From JBLHOS01 sp047623825 (GTDB taxonomy: Bacteria; Pseudomonadota; Alphaproteobacteria; Rhodobacterales; Rhodobacteraceae), in NCBI GenBank assembly GCA_047623825.1, contig JBLHOS010000070.1:1-15326 (forward strand): a stretch of 15,326 bases of DNA. Reading direction: 5' to 3'. Within the stretch, counting starts at the first letter, position 1, and the number at the start of each line of letters is the position of its first letter. Of this stretch, positions 1 through 9,276 are shown piece after piece. The translations under genes and the position numbers were made by a program. A model generated the notes under the pieces. That model worked only from the letters and a program-made list of their open reading frames with translations. It had not been told where the DNA came from and did no database searches.

Positions 1-2488
1 ATGATCGTTGATCCAGTGCTGGCTGCAGCTCAGCCGGGCTGTCATCTTTCGTAGGCGACCAAGCGACCGGTCCATCCTCTGGACGGATCAACACAGGACC
101 AGACTGTCCGCCCCGCCGTTGCGCAGTATCAGGCAGGATGACAATCGGAGCTTCCAGCCCCTTTGCGCCGTGGATCGACATTACCCGGATCTGGTTTCCC
201 GCACTTCCTGGATCGCGCTTCATGGTCACATCATCAGCCAAAAGCCATCCAACAAATCCAGTCAGGCTGGGCACCTCCACGCGCTCATAGGCTAATGCCT
301 GCGACAACATCGCGTCGATACCATCCTCAGCCTCTGGCCCCAAACGCGCCAAAAGATTGCGCCAGCCATCATGGCGGATCAAGATCCGTTCCAACAGGTC
401 ATAGGGGCGCAAGAAATCCGCTAGATTGCGCAGATCCTCTAAGGTCTCGACAGTCTTGGGGAACTCAGTGGTGCGGGTTTGCAGTTCGCGCCACAAAAAC
501 CGCCCCTCGCGTGGTTGCGCCAGATCGTACAGCTCTGCCTCGCTCCATCCAAAAAGCGGCGAGCGCAGGATTGCCGCAAGCGATAGATCATCTTCGGGTG
601 TGGCCAGAAAGGACAGGAGGGCAGTCAGATCCTTGACCGCAAGCTCGGCTGCGACCCGCATCCGGTCAGCCCCGGCAATCGGCAGGTTCAACGCCTTAAT
701 CGCCGCAATAATCTCATGAAAGACTTGTGAGCGTCGCTGGACAAGAACCAGAATATCCCCGGGCTGAACGCGGCGACGCTTGCCCTCACTTACGATACTG
801 GTGCCGTCCTCCAAGATCGTCTTGATCGCAGCGGCGACCCGGCGGGCCAATCGGACCATATGGTGATCCTCTGCCAACAGATCGACGGGATCATCCCAAT
901 CCCCCGGTTCCGCGTCCTTAGAAGTCTCAATTGCGGGCCAGATATCGACCCGTCCGGGCAGGTCAGATTTAAAGGCAATGTGGCGCACATCATGCCCAAC
1001 ACCCTCACCAGCTTCCCCCTCAAATACCTGATCGACCAGTTGCAGGATGGGTGGCGCAGACCGGAAAGAATACAGCAGGTCGCGGGATTGAAACGGTGCG
1101 CTGACCTGAGTTAACTTTTCTTCAAAATGATCGCGCATCTGGTCAAAGCCCTCAGGATCGGCGCCCTGAAACGAATAGATTGACTGCTTTTTATCGCCGA
1201 CCACAAAAATCGTGCGATCAACCCCGTCACGCGCCCCAGCGCCTGAGGCAAATTCTTGACTAAGTTGCGCAATGATTTGCCATTGCTGGGGCGAGGTGTC
1301 TTGCGCCTCATCCACCAAGATATGGTCAATGCCGCCGTCCAGACGGAACAAAACCCACTGGGCAACACTAGGATCAGACAACAACCTTTGCGTAAGGTTG
1401 ATCAGATCGTCAAAATCAAGCCAGCCCCGCAGACGTTTTGCGTACTCAAAGGCGGGCACGAATACCTCAGAAAACCGGTGCAGAGCGTTCGTTTTTTCGG
1501 CGGCAGCAAGTGCGCGGCGCTCCGGACAGGCGGCCTCTACCCGCTCCATCAGGTCATTGAGGTCTTCGGTTAGATCACCAAGTGCCGCCCGACCTTCTAC
1601 GTTGGGGAATTTACCAATCTTTGCGCTGTTGGGCGTCTTAGTTTTGGGGCCAGTCAGAAACGCGGCCTCCAGATTAATCAGGTCAGCTACGCCCGGCGCG
1701 TCCCAATTGATCGCGCTAAGTCGCCGGTGATTAGCCCCTTCAGTACGCTTTTCGGGGTCCAGATGGGACAGGATGATCTGGCAAATCTCACGCTCCCCGC
1801 CCTGAAAGACCCGATCAACCAACACCTGAGACGTCAGGCCAAGGGGAACACCAAACCAATCAAACAGCCGCTGTTTGCTCCAAGGTGCGGCCAGATCGTT
1901 GCGGAACGACAAGACGCGTTGCACAAATCCCACGGCGTCCTCCCCCGACAGATACCGCGCAATACCATCAAACGCAGGTTGGGTCGGCCCATCGGCCAGC
2001 ATATCCAACACATCCTCTGTCAGTCGTTTCTGTGCCCGTTCATCCATTTCGGTAAAGCCGGGTGACACTCCAGCCTCTAGGGGAAATCGACGCAGGACAG
2101 CGGCACAAAACGAATGGATCGTCTGGATTTTCAGCCCGCCCGGCGTTTCGATCGCACGGGCAAATAATGTGCGGGCGCGCGATAACAGGCCCGGGTCGAC
2201 CTGTGTCGGATCAATGCCCAAATCAACCAATTGCGCCATCAAAGGCTCATTATCCAGCATCGCCCATTCGCCCAAACGGCGAAACAGACGGTTCTGCATC
2301 TCGGATGCGGCGGCCTTGGTATAGGTCAGGCACAAGATCCGCTCAGGTGGGACTTGGTTCAACAACAGCCGGGCAACCCTGTCGGTCAGAACCCGGGTTT
2401 TGCCGCTGCCCGCATTCGCCGATAACCAGGTCGAGGTCAGCGGATCGGCGGCTTCGATTTGCGCACGAGAGGCTGCGTTCTGAATCAT
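1..2488 (-). CDS. addA: AddA, helicase-nuclease subunit A of AddAB (C-terminus beyond window)
   Basis: AddA is the UvrD-like 3'-5' helicase and nuclease subunit of the AddAB complex, which resects double-strand breaks for RecA-dependent repair. The frame is open from the ATG at 2488 to the left edge, giving 829 codons of a family usually near 1,100-1,200 residues. Visible motifs are Walker A ANAGSGKT (residues 24-31), motif Ia around LCLTYTKAAA, Walker B VDEAQD (392-397), motif III GDKKQSIYSFQG (Q435) and motif V near IHGAKGLE (K776). Motif VI and the C-terminal PD-(D/E)XK nuclease are outside the window. The start overlaps the addB stop as ATGA, with an AAGGG-type ribosome site upstream, so translation is probably coupled to addB. 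The truncation is only the window edge; no frameshift or stop was seen. Confidence 0.95.
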   Translation of the reverse strand, partial: MIQNAASRAQIEAADPLTSTWLSANAGSGKTRVLTDRVARLLLNQVPPERILCLTYTKAAASEMQNRLFRRLGEWAMLDNEPLMAQLVDLGIDPTQVDPGLLSRARTLFARAIETPGGLKIQTIHSFCAAVLRRFPLEAGVSPGFTEMDERAQKRLTEDVLDMLADGPTQPAFDGIARYLSGEDAVGFVQRVLSFRNDLAAPWSKQRLFDWFGVPLGLTSQVLVDRVFQGGEREICQIILSHLDPEKRTEGANHRRLSAINWDAPGVADLINLEAAFLTGPKTKTPNSAKIGKFPNVEGRAALGDLTEDLNDLMERVEAACPERRALAAAEKTNALHRFSEVFVPAFEYAKRLRGWLDFDDLINLTQRLLSDPSVAQWVLFRLDGGIDHILVDEAQDTSPQQWQIIAQLSQEFASGAGARDGVDRTIFVVGDKKQSIYSFQGADPEGFDQMRDHFEEKLTQVSAPFQSRDLLYSFRSAPPILQLVDQVFEGEAGEGVGHDVRHIAFKSDLPGRVDIWPAIETSKDAEPGDWDDPVDLLAEDHHMVRLARRVAAAIKTILEDGTSIVSEGKRRRVQPGDILVLVQRRSQVFHEIIAAIKALNLPIAGADRMRVAAELAVKDLTALLSFLATPEDDLSLAAILRSPLFGWSEAELYDLAQPREGRFLWRELQTRTTEFPKTVETLEDLRNLADFLRPYDLLERILIRHDGWRNLLARLGPEAEDGIDAMLSQALAYERVEVPSLTGFVGWLLADDVTMKRDPGSAGNQIRVMSIHGAKGLEAPIVILPDTAQRRGGQSGPVLIRPEDGPVAWSPTKDDSPAELQPALDQRS

Positions 2489-5436
2489 GACCCAACCCTT
2501 ATTAGCGTTGGTGGCATAGTCGCATCCCACTCGCCGTAGCGCGCCAGATGATCGAAATCGCCACCGAAATTCAAATCAAATACGGCCCGGCGGGATGGGT
2601 ATCCCGTATCAGGCTGCGCAAAGCGTTTAATCAGTTCGCCAAATGAGCTGGCGATGGCGGCAATATCGCCGGGGGCCAGTACATGCAGCAAAACCTTGCC
2701 GCCAGCCCCAAGGCCAATATATGCGATCTGGCGGACGGCAAGTGGCTCAGCCCCTTCAAACGCGCCGCGCTCTGCCATCAGAGCCTCTAGCCAAAGCTGC
2801 TTGTTGAAAGAGCGTTCCTGCGCAGGGCTTGGCACGCCGCCGGTTTTGTAATCATAGATCACCAGATCGCCGCCTTCAGCCCGATCGATCCGGTCGGCCG
2901 TTGCGGTTAGTTTCAAGTCCAGTTCTGGCATATCGAGTTGGCCGCGTGCCTCTAACAGATACGGCGTTGCGATCTGGCGACGTGCCACCTCACCGTCGAT
3001 AAGCCAGGGCGCGATCCGTTCCATCCGCGCAAACCAAAGGCGGCGTGCAGCGGGCCACGGCGCTTGGTCATGCAAGACAGTCTCAGCGGTCAAGAGCAAC
3101 TGATCGATCGCGTCGTTCGGCAGGCCGGCTCTGGTTTGGTCAATAAATTGGCAAAGCACATCGTGCAAGATCGTCCCCCGAAGCGGCGCATCGGGCGACT
3201 GGCGCAAAGGGCGCAGTGGGCGCAAACGCAAGACGGAGCGGGCATAGATCGCATAAGGATCGCGGATCAATCGCTCAACTTGCGTGACCGACAGACGCTT
3301 GGGTCGGGCTGCAAGGGGCGGTTGTGGTGCAGGCCGGGGCGCGGGTGGCACGGCCATTTGTGGTGTCGCAAGCTGTTTTGAGATGTCCAGCCAATGGGCG
3401 CCGCGTTGGCGCATCTGTTCTAGGGCCGCCTGACTGTCAGCGCTGATGCCTTGCATCAGATTGGTCAATCGGTTGAGCCAGCGCGATGGCACTGTTTCGG
3501 TCTCAGCGTTACGTCTGGAACGGGTCAGCCAAACTTCCCCCGATGCGATGGCTTGCTGGAAATCATGGGTCGCCAAACCAATCACACGGTCCGGCAATCT
3601 AAGGCCCGCATTCGCCCGCATCTGGCGGTTAAGCCACGGATCAGCGCCAGGTGCGGCGGGCCACACCCCCTCGTTCAGGCCAGCAAGGATCACTAGATCA
3701 GCGCCTTGCACGCGTGCCTCCATTGCGCCCCAGATCATTATATTTGGATGGGGCCGAACCGGATCGCGAACTTCCTCGGCATTAAGCACTGCCGCCAAAA
3801 GTGCTTGATAGTCGCGATCCGACAGCACACCGCCCGCGTCCGCATCCTGTTGAAACGCTTGCATGACAGCCTCAGCCTTTTTGCCCGCCTCGTATAACCA
3901 CAGACCGCCCGATCCCTCACCTGTCACGCCACACGCAAGTGCGGTCGCGGTCTGCAAATGACGCTCAAGATGCTCCGTTAGCAACTGCTCAGCCGGTGCT
4001 GCATGGACCAGCAATGTCGCATGGACCCAGTCGACCCATGCAATCGCCCCAGGATCAGTTGTTCGCTGCTCTGCCCAAGTCTGTAATGCCTGATGCGTGG
4101 GAAATGGCGATCCTCCACGCAGGACCTCCAGCTCTAGATCACGAGTGCGCAGCAGGTGCTGTCCGCGTCGATCGCTAACTGATTGTGACAACGGATGCTT
4201 GAGTAGGATCAGCAACGCCTCGCCCGTCAAAGGTCGACCAAAGACGTCCGCCACGTGGCGCAAAAAACGCCCAGCAGCAGATAGGGCTAGCGGTTGACCA
4301 GCACTGTCGTCCGGCTCAATCCCCCAACGGTTCAGAGCCGCCGTAACCTGGCGTGTCAATGTTCGGTCCGGGCTGATTAACGCCGCACGGCTCCCATCCT
4401 CGGCGGCTTGGCGCAGTCGCAATGCAATGGCTGCAGCCTCGGCTTGTGGGGTTGCCGCCTCAAGAAGCGTTAACTCTTTCACTCCGTCGCCCAAGTGTTT
4501 CAGCAAAGGTCCCTCAGTTCGCCATTGATCTGTGACTGGTGCGGGACGCAACGCCAAGGATACCAACGCGGTGCGCGCAGGGGTCTTTGGGAGCTCACCA
4601 CTCCAATTTGTGATCTGGTCGGGTTTAATCCCAACGCGCGCTGCAAAATCGGCGAACCGGAATTGCGGATGATCCTCCGCCGTCAGGCTATCAAGCAGGC
4701 CATCCCAAACGTCCACAGGCTGATCAAAGTCGAAGCCCGGCAAGATCACCGCCCCTTGCGGAAGTGTCGCAACCAGTGCCATCAACCGCGCGGTTGTGCC
4801 CCGCGATCCGGTAGATCCAGCGATCAAGATCGGGTGCAATGGCGGATCGACGCGCCATTTTTGCGCCAGTTGATCAACCGAAAGGTTTTGACGTGCTTCG
4901 GCTGTCATGCCGCTGGCATCGGGGCCAAAATACTGTGTGACAATCGACAGGAACGCCTGACTTTTCTGCCAGTGCTGCGCATGCTCTGCGACGTCAAGCT
5001 GGGCCAATGCTTGCGGAAAAACCTGCTCCTCCTGCATCTCTGCCATCAAGTTGGCCAGGCTTTCGGCAAGATCAAACAGCGCAGCCCGGGGCGCCAATTC
5101 AGGTTGCCTGTCCAATAGGGCTGCGATCAACTGGCTGATTTCCAACTGATGGCGCAGTTTCGAGGCAGCCGGAGGCAAATCTTTTAGGCCAGGCTGATTG
5201 GCCAACTCGGTGATTTGCTTGATCCGGGGTAGGAAACTGGCACGCCGTTCAGCATAAATCGCGCGCAGCCGCCGTTGCAGCCGGGCGGTATTCACATAGA
5301 TCTCAATGCGTCCCAAATCTTGCGGCTGCGCACCAGCCAGCCGTTGATCGATGCCATTGATTAGAGCTGACGAAAAATCCACGCCAACAGGGGTGGCAAA
5401 GACACGCGGTTGCGAAGTTCTATCAAACAGAGCCAT
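2485..5436 (-). CDS. addB: AddB, ATP-dependent nuclease subunit B (alphaproteobacterial type)
   Basis: AddB is the second subunit of the AddAB recombination nuclease, pairing with AddA encoded just downstream. The protein is 983 residues, normal for the alphaproteobacterial family. The N-terminal half is an inactivated helicase-like fold: I see no GxxxxGK[ST] loop. The C-terminal nuclease domain begins near KRLSVTQVERL and carries the PD-(D/E)XK active site, with D848 in TADRID and D862-Y-K864 in IYDYKTG. Only two cysteines occur in the whole protein, so the four-cysteine iron-sulfur cluster known from Bacillus AddB cannot form here. The ATG at 5436 is preceded by GAGG at good spacing and overlaps the end of the murU-like gene by 14 bp. 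Confidence 0.95.
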   Translation of the reverse strand: MALFDRTSQPRVFATPVGVDFSSALINGIDQRLAGAQPQDLGRIEIYVNTARLQRRLRAIYAERRASFLPRIKQITELANQPGLKDLPPAASKLRHQLEISQLIAALLDRQPELAPRAALFDLAESLANLMAEMQEEQVFPQALAQLDVAEHAQHWQKSQAFLSIVTQYFGPDASGMTAEARQNLSVDQLAQKWRVDPPLHPILIAGSTGSRGTTARLMALVATLPQGAVILPGFDFDQPVDVWDGLLDSLTAEDHPQFRFADFAARVGIKPDQITNWSGELPKTPARTALVSLALRPAPVTDQWRTEGPLLKHLGDGVKELTLLEAATPQAEAAAIALRLRQAAEDGSRAALISPDRTLTRQVTAALNRWGIEPDDSAGQPLALSAAGRFLRHVADVFGRPLTGEALLILLKHPLSQSVSDRRGQHLLRTRDLELEVLRGGSPFPTHQALQTWAEQRTTDPGAIAWVDWVHATLLVHAAPAEQLLTEHLERHLQTATALACGVTGEGSGGLWLYEAGKKAEAVMQAFQQDADAGGVLSDRDYQALLAAVLNAEEVRDPVRPHPNIMIWGAMEARVQGADLVILAGLNEGVWPAAPGADPWLNRQMRANAGLRLPDRVIGLATHDFQQAIASGEVWLTRSRRNAETETVPSRWLNRLTNLMQGISADSQAALEQMRQRGAHWLDISKQLATPQMAVPPAPRPAPQPPLAARPKRLSVTQVERLIRDPYAIYARSVLRLRPLRPLRQSPDAPLRGTILHDVLCQFIDQTRAGLPNDAIDQLLLTAETVLHDQAPWPAARRLWFARMERIAPWLIDGEVARRQIATPYLLEARGQLDMPELDLKLTATADRIDRAEGGDLVIYDYKTGGVPSPAQERSFNKQLWLEALMAERGAFEGAEPLAVRQIAYIGLGAGGKVLLHVLAPGDIAAIASSFGELIKRFAQPDTGYPSRRAVFDLNFGGDFDHLARYGEWDATMPPTLIRVGS

Positions 5437-6127
5437 CTTGCCTCAACATTTCCTCAGCCAAGGCTATCCCCTCGGGATGGCCAACATCGGCCCATTTGCC
5501 ATGGTGCATAACCCCAAAAAGCCTGCCCGCCATTGCTATTTCATCCCAGACACGGTGCATTGAGAACGCGCCCTCAGGATACGGCAGCAAAAGATCGCCG
5601 TTCAGGATCTGTGCGCCGGTATAAACCAAGCTCTCGGGTCGTTTTCTCAAGGTAATCCGACCGTCTTGCGCCATCTCAAAGTCACCGGGTCCAAGGCGTC
5701 CCACGGCGTCCACCCTTGGCACCAAAAGCAGCAACGCGTCCATGTCATCAGGGCGCCAGGCCTGCTGCAATTCTTGCAATGCAGCAGCACCAGTCCAGAC
5801 GGCATCAGAATTGAGCGTGAAAATCGGCCCTGCCCCCAAGATCCCCAAGGCATTTTTGACAGCGCCACCTGAGTCTAAAATATCTGGCATCTCTTTTAGA
5901 AATGTCGTCTTGGGCCACCCCGCCAAATGCTGGCCCAACTGATCGGCAAAATGGTGGCCATTCACGACTGTCTGACTGATTGGGACCTGCTGAATTTGCG
6001 CCAAAGCGTGATCGATCAGCGGTCGTCCAGACACTTCGATCATCGGTTTGGGTCGGTTGGCCACTAGATCCCCCATCCGCGTGCCAAACCCGGCAGCCAA
6101 GATCATCGCAGAGGTCGGGCCACTCAT
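5423..6127 (-). CDS. murU: MurU-like N-acetylmuramate-1-phosphate uridylyltransferase
   Basis: This is a 234-residue sugar-phosphate nucleotidyltransferase of the GlmU/RfbA fold. In the recycling pathway described in Pseudomonas putida, MurU converts MurNAc-1-phosphate and UTP to UDP-MurNAc, bypassing de novo synthesis. Visible motifs are LAAGFGTRM (10-18), the nucleotide loop, with RPKPM (25-29) supplying the conserved lysine; LDSGGAVKNA (84-93); NSDAVW (106-111) with the metal-binding aspartate D108; and WADVGHP near the C-terminus. The start overlaps the stop of the upstream kinase gene as ATGA, the expected pairing with AmgK. The fold is certain. The exact sugar is inferred from this pairing, and the gene could be annotated simply as a nucleotidyltransferase. 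Confidence 0.82.
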   Translation of the reverse strand: MSGPTSAMILAAGFGTRMGDLVANRPKPMIEVSGRPLIDHALAQIQQVPISQTVVNGHHFADQLGQHLAGWPKTTFLKEMPDILDSGGAVKNALGILGAGPIFTLNSDAVWTGAAALQELQQAWRPDDMDALLLLVPRVDAVGRLGPGDFEMAQDGRITLRKRPESLVYTGAQILNGDLLLPYPEGAFSMHRVWDEIAMAGRLFGVMHHGKWADVGHPEGIALAEEMLRQDGSV

Positions 6128-7098
6128 AAAAACGCCTCAAACTGCCCGTAATGATGCAAAAGCGTGGTCATCGGGGCCTGCAAAGATCCAAGTTCTGGAT
6201 GGATCAGTGCATGTTCCAGATGGCTGCGGACCCTGGGCAAAAAGCCAAGATATCGCCGTTTGCCATGCTCAACAGCCAAGCGCCGGAAAACGCCAAGGAT
6301 CCGAGTGTTTCGTTGAACGCAAAGCACCGCGCAAAGCGTCGCGAAGGCTTGCGGATCTTCCTCAATGGAGGCTGCATAATGGGCATAGAGTTCGGTCTTG
6401 AGTTGACGGGGGACATCCCGGCGGACGTCTTCTAACAAAGATACCAGATCGTACCCGACCGGCCCCAAGACAGCATCTTGAAAATCGAGGACGCCGATCC
6501 CCAAAATCCCGGGCCGCTGCGGCAATAACAATAAGTTTTCCGCATGGTAGTCACGCAGCACAGTCACTGGCGCACGGGTGTTATAGCGGCCTAACAGGTC
6601 ACCTAGGGCATTGGTGAAATCCACTTCAGCTGATCCATCAAGTCCAGCAAAGCTGATCCGGGTCATGTCCGTGAGTGTGACCAAATCAAGCGTTGGCAAA
6701 CCCACCATGGGCAATTGCTCTGACAGATGGATCAAGACGTCGGTGGCGCGAAGGTATAGCTCGGCCTCGTCCTTTTCCGAGCCTTGGCTAAGCAAGGCTA
6801 TCAGTGCATCGCCGAAATCCTCCAGTAGCATCAGCCCCAGATCCAGATTTGCACCCAGAACAATCGGGGCTGATACGCCGTGGGCTCGCAAATATTCGGC
6901 CACCGTCAGGAAAGCGGCGAAGCTGGCTTGATCCTTGGGCGGGGCCTGCATCAAAATCGCAGTCTTTGCGCGGCCCGCAATTGTGATCCGGGAATAGACC
7001 CGCGTTGATGCGTCTGCGGTCATCGGTGTGCGCGATGCATCTGCCCATCCGACGTTTTCAAGAAACAGGTCAACTGGATCAGACATCGGATCCGACAC
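6124..7098 (-). CDS. amgK: AmgK-like anomeric sugar kinase (aminoglycoside phosphotransferase fold)
   Basis: The product is 324 residues with the choline/aminoglycoside kinase fold. AmgK phosphorylates MurNAc at its anomeric hydroxyl, making the substrate for MurU. The catalytic loop is LRDYHAENL (181-189; D183 as base, N188 for metal), and IGVLDFQDAVLGP (201-213) holds the metal aspartate D205, equivalent to the DFG position. The longest frame starts at GTG 7098; an ATG at 7086 gives a protein four residues shorter and cannot be excluded. The start lies inside the end of tsaE (20-bp overlap). The tsaE-kinase-nucleotidyltransferase order is common in alphaproteobacteria. The sugar substrate is inferred from family and neighbour. 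It is not expected to confer aminoglycoside resistance. Confidence 0.8.
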   Translation of the reverse strand: MSDPMSDPVDLFLENVGWADASRTPMTADASTRVYSRITIAGRAKTAILMQAPPKDQASFAAFLTVAEYLRAHGVSAPIVLGANLDLGLMLLEDFGDALIALLSQGSEKDEAELYLRATDVLIHLSEQLPMVGLPTLDLVTLTDMTRISFAGLDGSAEVDFTNALGDLLGRYNTRAPVTVLRDYHAENLLLLPQRPGILGIGVLDFQDAVLGPVGYDLVSLLEDVRRDVPRQLKTELYAHYAASIEEDPQAFATLCAVLCVQRNTRILGVFRRLAVEHGKRRYLGFLPRVRSHLEHALIHPELGSLQAPMTTLLHHYGQFEAFL

Positions 7099-7606
7099 CT
7101 TTGAGGGCTACGGCCAACGGACTGTTTGGATCACCCAATACAGACACGATCCGTTTGTCAGGGTCCTCTGATGCCATCTCAAATTGCAATGTCACCGCGT
7201 CTGCCGGGACCAACTCTTCCAGCCTGTCAGGCCATTCGATCAGGCACAGTGCGGATCCGAACGCGGCCTCTAATCCCAGTTCAAATATCTCATCTACCGA
7301 TGTCAGTCGGTACAGGTCGCTGTGCCAAATCTCTAGATCGCCAACCTCATAGATTTGCACCAAGGTAAAGCTTGGTGAAGGCACGTCTTCGATCAAACCC
7401 ACTTTTGCCAAAAGGCTTTGAATAACACCGCGCGCAAAATGGGTTTTTCCAGCACCCAGATCCCCCGCCAACAGCAAGGTATCGCCAGCTGAGACCCTAT
7501 TGGCAACACCTTGCGCGATCGTGGTCATCGCCTCTGGCGATGGGACTATCCATCGCTCAATGACCGTCTGGGGAAGCGTAAGATTGGAAAGGTGCGGCGC
7601 GCTCAT
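7079..7606 (-). CDS. tsaE: TsaE, ATPase for tRNA t6A37 modification
   Basis: TsaE is the small P-loop ATPase that works with TsaB and TsaD to add threonylcarbamoyl to A37 of ANN-decoding tRNAs. The product is 175 residues, close to the usual 150-170. Walker A is GDLGAGKT (48-55), followed by the family signatures PSPSFTLVQIYE (76-87), HSDLYRL (95-101, usually HFDLYRL) and IEWPDRL (123-129). It is the first gene of the overlapping minus-strand run. Its stop lies inside the kinase gene, implying coupled translation. It is 74 bp downstream of the PAS-protein stop, so it may have its own promoter or be read from the signalling genes. Confidence 0.93.
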   Translation of the reverse strand: MSAPHLSNLTLPQTVIERWIVPSPEAMTTIAQGVANRVSAGDTLLLAGDLGAGKTHFARGVIQSLLAKVGLIEDVPSPSFTLVQIYEVGDLEIWHSDLYRLTSVDEIFELGLEAAFGSALCLIEWPDRLEELVPADAVTLQFEMASEDPDKRIVSVLGDPNSPLAVALKGVGSDV

Positions 7607-7680
7607 CCTCTATGTCTATCAAAGCGGGTGGGACAGGCAACTCCCCGCCTTACAGTTAGGGTCGTTCAGAGTGTCATATG

Positions 7681-9267
7681 CTAAGCTAACTGCTCATACG
7701 CGCCGACAGCTTCTGTTCGTCCGGATGGGTCTATGGGGCGGAATGCTACAAGCGTCGCCCCCCCTTTCAAGGGCGCAAACCGGCACTCCAACGTTTTGCC
7801 AGACAAAAGATCGATGCGGTCGATCCAGCTACAGCGTTCGGTTGTCTTCAATGCAAAGTCGCGCAAATCACCCCAGACCGGTGTCGGCGAGCACAGCGAT
7901 TGCCAGTGACACGTTGCCTCGATCAAGCCGACCGTCGCCAATCCCTCCACCGGGGCATCTGGCCAAACCTCAGCGTAGATCTGGTTTCTCATGGTCATCT
8001 GGCCATCGATTGAAAAGACTGCAATCGCCTCATCGCTTTCGTCAAGAACGGCCTGAAACATGTCCAGATCTGCCCGAAACTGACGGGTTAGCGACACTTC
8101 GGATGTAATATCCTCAAACATAAAGGCGACAGCGCCATCTGGATGGGGTCGCCCGATCACGCGGTAGGTCTGACCTGTCGGCAGGGACCATAGATCCTGA
8201 TAGGTTCCGTCTTGCGCGGCCATCTCCAACGCCGAAATCTCAGCCCGCCATTCCTTGTAGTTCTTGGGCTCTGGCATGCGCTGTCGTTCCCGCAATTGGT
8301 CGAGAAATCCAAACAGATCTGGGCGGGCGGACAGCCATTCCGGCTCTAACGTAGAGAGAGACACAAGTGCCGGATTGAACAGCACCAATTGACGCCGCTT
8401 ATCAAAAATGGCGAGCCCAATGGGAAGGTGGGCAAAAGTTTTCGAAAGGGTCTGCACGAAATTCTTGAGCGCAGACTCTGCCGTAACCAGCCGATCAATC
8501 GACTGGGCCGAGAAAAGGTGCCCACTCTCAATCTCGACTGCAGACAGGTCAAACCAGGCCGCGTCACTACGCCCCTCCAGATCAAGTTGTGAGCGCCGGA
8601 CCGCCCCCATGTCGGGTGGAGGCAACGTCTGCTTTTGAAAGAGGTCCGTAATCGGCCATGCCGCTGCGGGATCTTCCACAACAACTTGCTCCAACAGCCG
8701 AAAATAGGCGCCGTTGGCCCACATAATGCGATTGTCAGTTGCCTGTCGCCACATCGCCACAGGGGTACATTCCATCGCTTCGCGAAGCTCAGCCAACTCA
8801 TTCTCAATCGCATCCAAACTTTGCTGATCGACTTGTCGTTTGCGCAATGCCGGGCGAGCTGCCCCCACGGAAATAACGCAAATCGGTCCATCGACATGCC
8901 CGCCAATTGATAAAAGATCCTCACCGATCACCCCTTCAAGCACAAAGGGTTCCGCACGATCTCGAAGACGGGCCATACGGTCTGCAACATTTGTGTTGAG
9001 GGGTGTCAGCGCCTGGATCAGCCCCTGCCAAGCTGATATTCGGTCCGCCTTGTCATTCAGAAAATACTCATCCTCGTCCGGGTCGGACACTAGGTAACCA
9101 TCCCGGAATTCATAGCGGCGCGGCACCTCTAGGGACCGCCATATGACATGACGGTCGCTAGATTTACCATCTGGCACAAGCCATCGGCTAAGCACGATAG
9201 CAGCTGACGCTGCCAAAACGCTGACCCCAATAAGCAAGATGAGAATGTTCGGGTCGGGAAAATACAT
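7681..9267 (-). CDS. Membrane-anchored PAS-domain protein without kinase domain
   Basis: The product is 528 residues. One membrane helix is visible at about 8-28, followed by a cytoplasmic linker, a helical stretch (about 143-166, charged and coiled-coil-like) and two or three PAS-like modules: near 165-260 (CTPVAMWRQATDNRIMWAN), 275-390 (FAHLPIGLAIFDK through GRPHPDGAVAFMFEDITSE) and 400-515 (AVLDESDEAIAVFSIDGQM). The middle module resembles the sensor region of alphaproteobacterial PAS histidine kinases such as DivL relatives. No H-box, HATPase, GGDEF or EAL motif follows, and the protein ends soon after the last module. It lies 79 bp downstream of regB on the same strand, suggesting a link to redox sensing or to another kinase. 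The domain calls are by eye and the function is unknown. Confidence 0.88.
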   Translation of the reverse strand: MYFPDPNILILLIGVSVLAASAAIVLSRWLVPDGKSSDRHVIWRSLEVPRRYEFRDGYLVSDPDEDEYFLNDKADRISAWQGLIQALTPLNTNVADRMARLRDRAEPFVLEGVIGEDLLSIGGHVDGPICVISVGAARPALRKRQVDQQSLDAIENELAELREAMECTPVAMWRQATDNRIMWANGAYFRLLEQVVVEDPAAAWPITDLFQKQTLPPPDMGAVRRSQLDLEGRSDAAWFDLSAVEIESGHLFSAQSIDRLVTAESALKNFVQTLSKTFAHLPIGLAIFDKRRQLVLFNPALVSLSTLEPEWLSARPDLFGFLDQLRERQRMPEPKNYKEWRAEISALEMAAQDGTYQDLWSLPTGQTYRVIGRPHPDGAVAFMFEDITSEVSLTRQFRADLDMFQAVLDESDEAIAVFSIDGQMTMRNQIYAEVWPDAPVEGLATVGLIEATCHWQSLCSPTPVWGDLRDFALKTTERCSWIDRIDLLSGKTLECRFAPLKGGATLVAFRPIDPSGRTEAVGAYEQLA

Positions 9268-9276
9268 CTTATAGAA

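Noticed and set aside
163..636. 157-codon plus-strand frame opposite addA
   Set aside because: Antisense shadow of addA with a low-complexity, arginine- and proline-rich translation.
4495..5118. 207-codon plus-strand frame opposite addB
   Set aside because: It is wholly antisense to addB, whose motifs and length are certain, and its translation has no recognisable domain.
6124..7098. Aminoglycoside resistance gene
   Set aside because: The fold matches, but the overlap with tsaE and a MurU-like gene points to sugar recycling rather than drug resistance.
7621..7651. GCGGG/CCCGC pair between the PAS-protein gene and tsaE as a terminator
   Set aside because: The loop is 15 bases, the stem 5 bp and the T-run only three bases; too weak to call.
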